Assembly (NCBI GenBank): GCA_014379045.1
Contig: JACMMK010000405.1
Coordinates: 1 to 10,550 of the forward strand
Source of the DNA: Burkholderiales bacterium
GTDB taxonomy: Bacteria > Pseudomonadota > Gammaproteobacteria > Burkholderiales > CAIKXV01
DNA length: 10,550 nt
Direction: 5' to 3'
Under the pieces are notes generated by a model, which searched no databases, had not been told where the DNA came from, and saw only the letters and a program-made list of their open reading frames with translations. The position numbers and the translations under genes were made by a program. This document shows, in pieces, positions 6,307 to 10,550 of this stretch (position 1 is the first letter of the stretch; every line of letters starts with the position of its first letter).

Positions 6307-6331
6307 CCGGCAGACGTCCTGCGTCTGCCGG
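6307..6331 (-). repeat. Perfect 10-bp stem hairpin between pstS and pstC
   Basis: CCGGCAGACG (6307-6316) and CGTCTGCCGG (6322-6331) are perfectly complementary around a 5-base loop. The hairpin begins about 20 bases after the pstS stop and lies ahead of the pstC ribosome-binding site. On the minus strand it is followed by AAACC, not a U-tract, so it is not a canonical terminator. By analogy with other binding-protein operons it could protect the pstS end of the mRNA from 3' exonucleases and so raise PstS above the membrane subunits. This role is inferred. Confidence 0.7.
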
Positions 6332-6352
6332 TCCGTAGCACGGCGTTGCTAT

Positions 6353-7396
6353 CTATTTGGTGTAGACCGGTTTGCCCGCGGTGTCGCGTACCTGACCCCA
6401 GAGGCCGCGGACGGACTTGACGACTGCGACGGGCATCGGCACGTAGTCGAGTTCCTCGGCCATTTTGTTGCCGTTGTCGTACGCCCAGTCGAAGAAACGC
6501 ATCACGGCGGTCGCGTTCCCCGGCTTGTCCTGAACCCGTTGCATCACGATGAACGTGGCACCGGTGATCGGCCAGGCGTCCTTGTGGGGCTGATTGGTAA
6601 GGATCTGGTAGAACGTCTTCGACCAGTCAGCACCGAGTGCCGCGGCCGCAAACGTCGCGTCGTCGGGCGCGACGAAGTTCCCCGCCGCGTTCTGCATCAG
6701 CGCGAAGGCGAGCTTGTTCTGCTTCGCATACGAGTACTCGACATAACCGATCGAGTTCGGCAGGCGCTGCACGAAGGCGGTCACGCCCTCGTTGCCCTTG
6801 CCGCCCGCGCCGGTGGGCCAGTTGACCGCCGCACCTTCACCGACCTTCGCTTTCCAATCGGCGCTGACCTTGGACAGATAATTGGTGAAGATGAACGTCG
6901 TACCTGAACCATCCGCACGGCGAACCGCCGCGATCTGCGAATCCGGAAGCTTGACCCCCGGATTGAGCTTGGCGATCGCCGGATCGTTCCAGCTCTTGAT
7001 CTTGCCCAGGTAGATATCTGCCAGGACTTCGCCGTTCAGGCGCAACTGGCTTTTCGCAAGTCCCTGCACGTTGATGATCGGCACCACCCCACCGATCACA
7101 GTCGGGAACTGGATCAGGCCGTCCTTCGCCAGTTCCTCGTCGGTCAGCGGCACGTCCGAGGCCCCGAAGTCGACGGTCTTGCCGCGGATCTGGCGCAGGC
7201 CCCCGCCGGAGCCGATCGACTGATAGTTCATCCGGACGCCAGTCGCCTTGTTGTAATCGGCGGCCCAGCGGGCATACAACGGGGCGGGGAAGGTCGCCCC
7301 GGCGCCGGTAATTTCCTGAACCTGAGCGAACCCGCTCGACGTACCCAGAATCGTGGCTGCGAAGGCGAGCCCTTTGAACCACTGCTTGAAATTCAT
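6353..7396 (-). CDS. pstS: Periplasmic phosphate-binding protein PstS
   Basis: PstS captures phosphate in the periplasm and delivers it to PstCA. The 347-residue precursor has a Sec signal peptide: basic start, hydrophobic core at about 9-18, probable cleavage after GFA at residue 24. The mature protein begins near the family motif ITGAGATFPAPLYARW. Other phosphate-contacting signatures are SIGSGGGLRQI at about 60-70, DFGASDVPL at 76-84 and RRADGSGTTFIFTNYL mid-protein. It ends in the common ...GKPVYTK tail. ATG 7396 has an excellent AAGGAG five bases upstream. It is the first gene of pstSCAB, driven by a PhoB-type promoter just upstream, and it is divergent from the fasciclin lipoprotein gene. 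Confidence 0.98.
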   Translation of the reverse strand: MNFKQWFKGLAFAATILGTSSGFAQVQEITGAGATFPAPLYARWAADYNKATGVRMNYQSIGSGGGLRQIRGKTVDFGASDVPLTDEELAKDGLIQFPTVIGGVVPIINVQGLAKSQLRLNGEVLADIYLGKIKSWNDPAIAKLNPGVKLPDSQIAAVRRADGSGTTFIFTNYLSKVSADWKAKVGEGAAVNWPTGAGGKGNEGVTAFVQRLPNSIGYVEYSYAKQNKLAFALMQNAAGNFVAPDDATFAAAALGADWSKTFYQILTNQPHKDAWPITGATFIVMQRVQDKPGNATAVMRFFDWAYDNGNKMAEELDYVPMPVAVVKSVRGLWGQVRDTAGKPVYTK

Positions 7397-7434
7397 TACA
7401 TCTCCTTGACCCGAACGGCACTAAGTACGGCAGC

Positions 7435-7468
7435 AGTCTAGACACGCGAGGTGACAGGATTGTTACTT
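7435..7468 (-). promoter_or_regulatory. PhoB box and -10 element of the pst operon
   Basis: On the minus strand AAGTAAC-AATC-CTGTCAC (7468-7451) fits the PhoB layout of two 7-base half-sites 11 bases apart. The second half is CTGTCAC, as in the E. coli pst promoter, and the first is degenerate. Exactly 10 bases further on is TAGACT (7440-7435, 4 of 6 to TATAAT), the spacing expected when PhoB replaces a -35 element. Transcription would begin near 7428, about 30 bases before the pstS ATG. Confidence 0.6.
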
Positions 7469-7510
7469 TTACGCGTCGCTTCTCCCGGCACCGCGCGAAC
7501 GCGCCGAGAA

Positions 7511-7544
7511 GCGTCACGTCGCTGTCATCATGGGCAGGTACCGT
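7511..7544 (+). promoter_or_regulatory. Second PhoB-like box, facing the fasciclin lipoprotein gene
   Basis: On the plus strand GCGTCAC-GTCG-CTGTCAT (7511-7528) has one perfect CTGTCAT half-site and a 5-of-7 partner at the correct 11-base spacing. Ten bases later comes TACCGT (7539-7544), a weak -10 (3 of 6). The orientation points toward the gene at 7639, leaving a leader of roughly 90 bases. The box is good and the -10 is poor, so this is a candidate only. Confidence 0.45.
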
Positions 7545-7594
7545 CCGCTGCGCGATTCGCGGGCGGGCGCGACGACACCCGCGCGCACATGCAG

Positions 7595-7610
7595 CGTGGC
7601 TCCAGCCACG
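7595..7610 (+). repeat. Hairpin in the 5' leader of the fasciclin gene
   Basis: CGTGGC (7595-7600) pairs with GCCACG (7605-7610) around the 4-base loop TCCA, followed by TGTTT. It lies about 30 bases before the ATG at 7639 and before the AAGGAG ribosome-binding site. The short T-rich tail is too weak to call a terminator with confidence; attenuation or RNA stabilisation are possible. Confidence 0.35.
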
Positions 7611-7638
7611 TGTTTCCCGACTACCAAGGAGCAGTGAA

Positions 7639-8121
7639 ATGAAACGTCGTATCTGGCTGATCGCCGCCGCTTTGCTACTCGCCTCCGGCTGCGCCTCGAT
7701 GAATCCGCCGGTCGATGTGGTCACCACCGCCGCGCAGGCGCCCAACTTCACGTTGCTCAGCAAGGCGATCCAGCAGGCCGGCCTGACTGAAACGCTGAAA
7801 GGCACCGGCCCCTTCACTGTGTTCGCGCCGACCGACGAAGCGTTCAAGCGGTTACCCGCCGGCGCGCTCGAAAAGCTGCTCGCCAACCCGGAGCAGCTTC
7901 GTTCCGTGCTGACCTATCACGTCGTCAGCGGACGGGTGGCATCCGGCGAGTTCAAGAACGGTGCGGTAAAGACGGTGCAGGGAGCGCCGCTGACGGTCTC
8001 GCGCGCAGGCACCTTCGTCATCGTCGACGAAGCGACGGTGATCCAGCCCGACATCGCCGCGACCAACGGGATCATCCACGCCGTGGACCGGGTGCTGATG
8101 CCGCCGCCGGCGAAGAAGTAG
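7639..8121 (+). CDS. Fasciclin (FAS1)-domain lipoprotein
   Basis: The 160-residue product is a secreted lipoprotein with a single FAS1 domain. Residues 1-17 form a lipoprotein signal (KRR, hydrophobic core, then LASG) ending at the lipidation cysteine C18. The residue after C18 is Ala, not Asp, which suggests outer-membrane sorting by the usual +2 rule. The FAS1 domain spans about 24-156, with FTLLSKAIQQAGL, the H1-type GPFTVFAPTDEAFKRLP, the central YHVVSG and the H2-type NGIIHAVDRVL. FAS1 domains mediate adhesion or carbohydrate and protein binding; the substrate here is unknown. ATG 7639 has AAGGAG seven bases upstream. It is divergent from pstS and convergent with glmM, and a PhoB-like box lies about 110 bases upstream. 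Confidence 0.93.
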   Translation: MKRRIWLIAAALLLASGCASMNPPVDVVTTAAQAPNFTLLSKAIQQAGLTETLKGTGPFTVFAPTDEAFKRLPAGALEKLLANPEQLRSVLTYHVVSGRVASGEFKNGAVKTVQGAPLTVSRAGTFVIVDEATVIQPDIAATNGIIHAVDRVLMPPPAKK

Positions 8122-8212
8122 CCGCCGGAGGGCGCGGCAATGTTCGCGCCCAGGTAACGCCGAGGTTCGTAACCGCGTCCCGGCAACGGACGTCAGTCTG
8201 TGCGCCTTCGCG

Positions 8213-9631
8213 TCAGGCGGCGGCGCGGACCGCCGCGGCGATCGACTCCGCCCATTCACGCGACGTGGCCTCGCGTTCGGATTCGACCATCACCCGCACC
8301 ACCGGTTCGGTGCCCGACGGACGCAGAAGCACCCGCCCGCCCGCACCGAGCGCCTTGCGCGCGCCGTCTACCGTCTTCGCCACCATGGCGTTGTCGCGGT
8401 GCGCGTTCAGATCGGCGAGGCGCACGTTGATCATCACCTGCGGATAGAGCTCGAGCGCACCGGCGGTCTCGCCGAGCGTGCGCCCCGTGCGGGTCAGCGC
8501 CGCGAGCACCTGCAGGGCCGAGACGATGCCGTCCCCGGTCGTGTGTCGGTCGAGGCAGAGAATATGTCCCGAGTTCTCGCCCCCCAATTGCCACCCGCGC
8601 GCCAGTAACAGCTCGAGCACGTAGCGGTCGCCGACCTTGGCACGTTCGAACGCGATTTCGCGTGCGGCAAGTGCGCGTTCCAGCGCAAGGTTGCTCATCA
8701 GCGTACCAGCGACGCCGCCGCGCAGCAGTCCCTGATCGAGACGGTCGATCGCGATCGCATACAACAACTGGTCGCCGTCGTAGACCCGGCCACGGTCATC
8801 GCACATCAGCAATCGATCGCCGTCGCCGTCGAGCGCGATCCCCAGATGCGCCTGGTTGGCGCTCACCGCATCGCGCAGCGTCGACGGGTGCGTGGCACCG
8901 AAACTGCGGTTGATGTTGAAACCGTCGGGCTGGTTGCCGATCGCGATCACGTCGGCGCCCAACTCGTGAAGCACCGGGCCCGCGACGTGATACGCCGCAC
9001 CGTGGGCGCTGTCCACGACGATGCGCAGTCCGCGCAGATCGCCGTCGGCTGGAAAAGTGCCTTTGCAGAACTCGATGTAACGGCCCGGCGCATCGGCGAT
9101 GCGCCGGGCGCGCCCGAGCCTCGCGGAGTCCACGGTCAACAAGGGCTGGGCCAGCATGCGCTCGATCTCGAGTTCGACGGCATCAGGCAGCTTGCTGCCG
9201 TCCCTAGAGAAGAACTTGAAGCCGTTGTCGTCGTAGGGATTGTGCGACGCGCTGATCACGATCCCGGCGGACAGACGCAGCGCGCGCGCAAGATAGGCAA
9301 CCGCAGGGGTGGGCATCGGCCCACACAGGTAGACGTCAACGCCTGCGGCCGAAAGCCCCGCCTGCAAGGCCGATTCGAGCATGTACCCCGATACGCGCGT
9401 GTCCTTGCCGATGACGACCGCAGGACGGGCGCTGCGCGGCAGCTTGGCCGCGCCGGACTTCATGTCCGGGGCCGCGCCCGAAGCCAGGATCTCGGCCGAA
9501 ACCTGCGCTGCGGACCCGCCCGCCAGCACCTGCCCCGCTGCATTGCCCAGGCGCATCACGAAATCGGGCGTGATTGGCGCTTCACCTACGCGCCCCCGGA
9601 TGCCATCGGTGCCGAAATACTGTCGGGTCAA
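8213..9631 (-). CDS. glmM: Phosphoglucosamine mutase GlmM
   Basis: This cytoplasmic enzyme converts glucosamine 6-phosphate to glucosamine 1-phosphate, feeding UDP-GlcNAc synthesis for peptidoglycan and lipopolysaccharide. The sequence shows the start YFGTDGIRGRVG, the phosphorylated active-site Ser129 in SASHNP, the metal-binding loop DGDGDR at about 268-273, the sugar-binding GGENSGH and the C-terminal phosphate-binding RPSGTEP. At 472 residues it is about 27 longer than E. coli GlmM, because of an Ala/Ser/Gly-rich insert at about residues 40-67 (see separate entry). The start is TTG at 9631, overlapping the folP stop (TTGA), so it is probably translated by coupling. No ATG lies nearby in frame before M26, which would cut the domain. 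folP-glmM order is common in proteobacteria. Confidence 0.97.
   Translation of the reverse strand: MTRQYFGTDGIRGRVGEAPITPDFVMRLGNAAGQVLAGGSAAQVSAEILASGAAPDMKSGAAKLPRSARPAVVIGKDTRVSGYMLESALQAGLSAAGVDVYLCGPMPTPAVAYLARALRLSAGIVISASHNPYDDNGFKFFSRDGSKLPDAVELEIERMLAQPLLTVDSARLGRARRIADAPGRYIEFCKGTFPADGDLRGLRIVVDSAHGAAYHVAGPVLHELGADVIAIGNQPDGFNINRSFGATHPSTLRDAVSANQAHLGIALDGDGDRLLMCDDRGRVYDGDQLLYAIAIDRLDQGLLRGGVAGTLMSNLALERALAAREIAFERAKVGDRYVLELLLARGWQLGGENSGHILCLDRHTTGDGIVSALQVLAALTRTGRTLGETAGALELYPQVMINVRLADLNAHRDNAMVAKTVDGARKALGAGGRVLLRPSGTEPVVRVMVESEREATSREWAESIAAAVRAAA
9431..9514 (-). other. In-frame insert in glmM containing a direct repeat around a palindrome
   Basis: This segment encodes GlmM residues about 40-67, absent from the usual 445-residue enzyme, between the first strand-helix unit and the VVIGKDTR strand. 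At DNA level it has two copies of GGCCGCGCC (9446-9454 and 9470-9478), 24 bases apart, flanking an inverted repeat CCGGAC-TTCAT-GTCCGG (9453-9469). In protein it reads as a repeated SGAA eight residues apart. The frame is kept and the enzyme motifs on either side are intact. Confidence 0.6.
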
Positions 9632-10518
9632 AGGTCGATCTTCTTCTGGGTTGGGTTCGAGCCCGTGCCCGGCACGGGCATCCCGGACGGAGCGCCCGAC
9701 AGACCCTGCCAGACGGCGAGCGCATCGCGCGTTTCGCGCACGTCGTGCACCCGAATTATGTCAGCGCCGTGAAGCACGCACCAGAGCGCGCCACCGAGGC
9801 TTGCCGCCTGGCGCTCCTCAGTCGCGCGTCCGGTGAGCGCACCGAGCATCGATTTTCGCGACAGGCCGACCAGCACTGCGCAATCGAGCCGGTGCATGCG
9901 AGGCAACGCGCGCAACAGCGCGAGATTGTGGGCAAGCGTCTTGCCGAAGCCGATACCCGGGTCGATCGCGATCCGATCCCGGGTTATCCCGGCATGTAGC
10001 AGCGCGTCGACACGCTCGGCGAGGAAGTCGAGCACCTCGCCGACCACGTCGTCGTAACGCGGTTCGCGCTGCATCGTGCGCGGCGTGCCCTGCATATGCA
10101 TCACGCACACGCCGACCTGCGACTGCGCGATCACCTCCAGCGCGCCCGGCGCGCGCAGTGCATGGATATCGTTGACGATCGATGCCCCGGCGGCGATCGC
10201 CGCGCGCATCACCGCCGGCTTGGCCGTATCGATCGAGACCGCAACGGTCGCGCCGGCAAGTCCGTCGACCACCGGGAGTACGCGCCCGAGTTCCTCGCGC
10301 TCGCTCACCTCGGCCGCACCCGGACGCGTCGACTCGCCACCGACATCGAGGATGTCGGCGCCATCGTCGACAAGCATGCGAGCGTGGGCTAACGCCTTCG
10401 CCGGGTCGAAGAAGCGCCCACCGTCTGAAAACGAGTCGGGGGTGACGTTGATCACCCCCATCAGCCGCGGCACGTCGAGGGAGATCCGGAACCTCCCGCA
10501 ACGCCAGTATCTGACCAT
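9628..10518 (-). CDS. folP: Dihydropteroate synthase
   Basis: This cytoplasmic folate-pathway enzyme joins 6-hydroxymethyl-7,8-dihydropterin pyrophosphate and p-aminobenzoate to form dihydropteroate; it is the sulfonamide target. The 296-residue TIM-barrel protein has N24 in the N-terminal GVINVTPDSFSDGG loop, the second loop DVGGESTRPGA (58-68, with T64, R65, P66), NDI at 116-118, D186 and K193 in DPGIGFGKT, K222 in GLSRKSMLG and the C-terminal IRVHDV. It is slightly longer than E. coli FolP, with a tail of about 25 Gly/Pro-rich residues. I chose ATG 10518 because WRCGRF begins the normal family start; no good ribosome-binding site is visible, so it may be coupled to an upstream gene outside the window. 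It overlaps glmM by four bases. Confidence 0.97.
   Translation of the reverse strand: MVRYWRCGRFRISLDVPRLMGVINVTPDSFSDGGRFFDPAKALAHARMLVDDGADILDVGGESTRPGAAEVSEREELGRVLPVVDGLAGATVAVSIDTAKPAVMRAAIAAGASIVNDIHALRAPGALEVIAQSQVGVCVMHMQGTPRTMQREPRYDDVVGEVLDFLAERVDALLHAGITRDRIAIDPGIGFGKTLAHNLALLRALPRMHRLDCAVLVGLSRKSMLGALTGRATEERQAASLGGALWCVLHGADIIRVHDVRETRDALAVWQGLSGAPSGMPVPGTGSNPTQKKIDL
9661..9679. repeat. Perfect 19-base palindrome in the folP 3' end
   Basis: GCCCGTGCC (9661-9669) and GGCACGGGC (9671-9679) are exact inverted arms around one base. As RNA it would form a 7-bp stem with a 5-base loop, about 30 bases before the TTG start of glmM. It encodes part of the low-complexity folP tail (VPGTG). 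It may influence glmM translation initiation or mRNA processing; that is inference. Confidence 0.5.
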
Positions 10519-10550
10519 CGACCGAGTATCCCGCCGCGGGGCGGGGGGGC

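Noticed and set aside
8107..8128. Inverted repeat CCGGCG/CGCCGG over the fasciclin stop codon as a terminator
   Set aside because: Six-base arms in very GC-rich DNA, with no T-tract on either strand; likely chance. The spacer 8122-8212 shows no other clear signal.
8846..9772. Plus-strand open frame of 308 codons antisense to glmM
   Set aside because: It mirrors a clearly real gene with intact active-site motifs; composition is that of a shadow frame.

Overview
The window looks like a chromosomal housekeeping segment of a GC-rich betaproteobacterium. The minus-strand order folP-glmM ... pstSCAB ... tpiA-secG-tRNA-Leu(GAG)-nuoA-nuoB, together with the protein signatures (for example the NuoA and NuoB cores), fits Rhodocyclales, Nitrosomonadales or Burkholderiales. 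This placement is from recognition of gene order and protein families; no search was run. I see no IS element, prophage, CRISPR array or other obvious mobile element.

Layout, left to right. 1-685: start of the complex I operon on the minus strand (nuoB partial at the window edge, nuoA). 686-1006: a gene-free, inverted-repeat-rich leader between tRNA-Leu and nuoA. 1007-1091: tRNA-Leu(GAG). 1222-1677: secG. 1815-2606: tpiA, driven by a near-consensus sigma70 promoter. 2732-3589, plus strand: a two-gene arsenic cassette, an ArsR-type repressor overlapping by ATGA an arsenate-reductase gene (arsC) that is broken by a frameshift. 3601-7396, minus strand: the phosphate ABC transporter pstS-pstC-pstA-pstB, convergent with arsC and without phoU behind pstB. 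7639-8121, plus strand: a fasciclin-domain lipoprotein gene divergent from pstS. 8213-10518, minus strand: folP and glmM, overlapping by four bases, with glmM starting at TTG.

How the genes fit together. pstSCAB imports phosphate, and its promoter carries a credible PhoB site placed 10 bases before a -10 element, as in the E. coli pst promoter. A second, oppositely oriented PhoB-like site faces the fasciclin lipoprotein gene, so the divergent region may drive both genes under phosphate limitation. The ars cassette touches the 3' end of pst. Arsenate is a phosphate analogue that enters through phosphate transporters, so the neighbourhood makes physiological sense, but no arsenite efflux gene is visible and arsC is disrupted, so the cassette looks like a remnant. 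The other genes are essential or central functions: folate synthesis, peptidoglycan precursor synthesis, glycolysis, protein secretion and respiration.

I do not see a wholly new system. The items most worth a second look are the PhoB-like site in front of the fasciclin lipoprotein gene, the frameshifted arsC and the missing phoU, the competing inverted repeats in the nuo leader, the perfect 10-bp hairpin between pstS and pstC, and the in-frame insert in GlmM.
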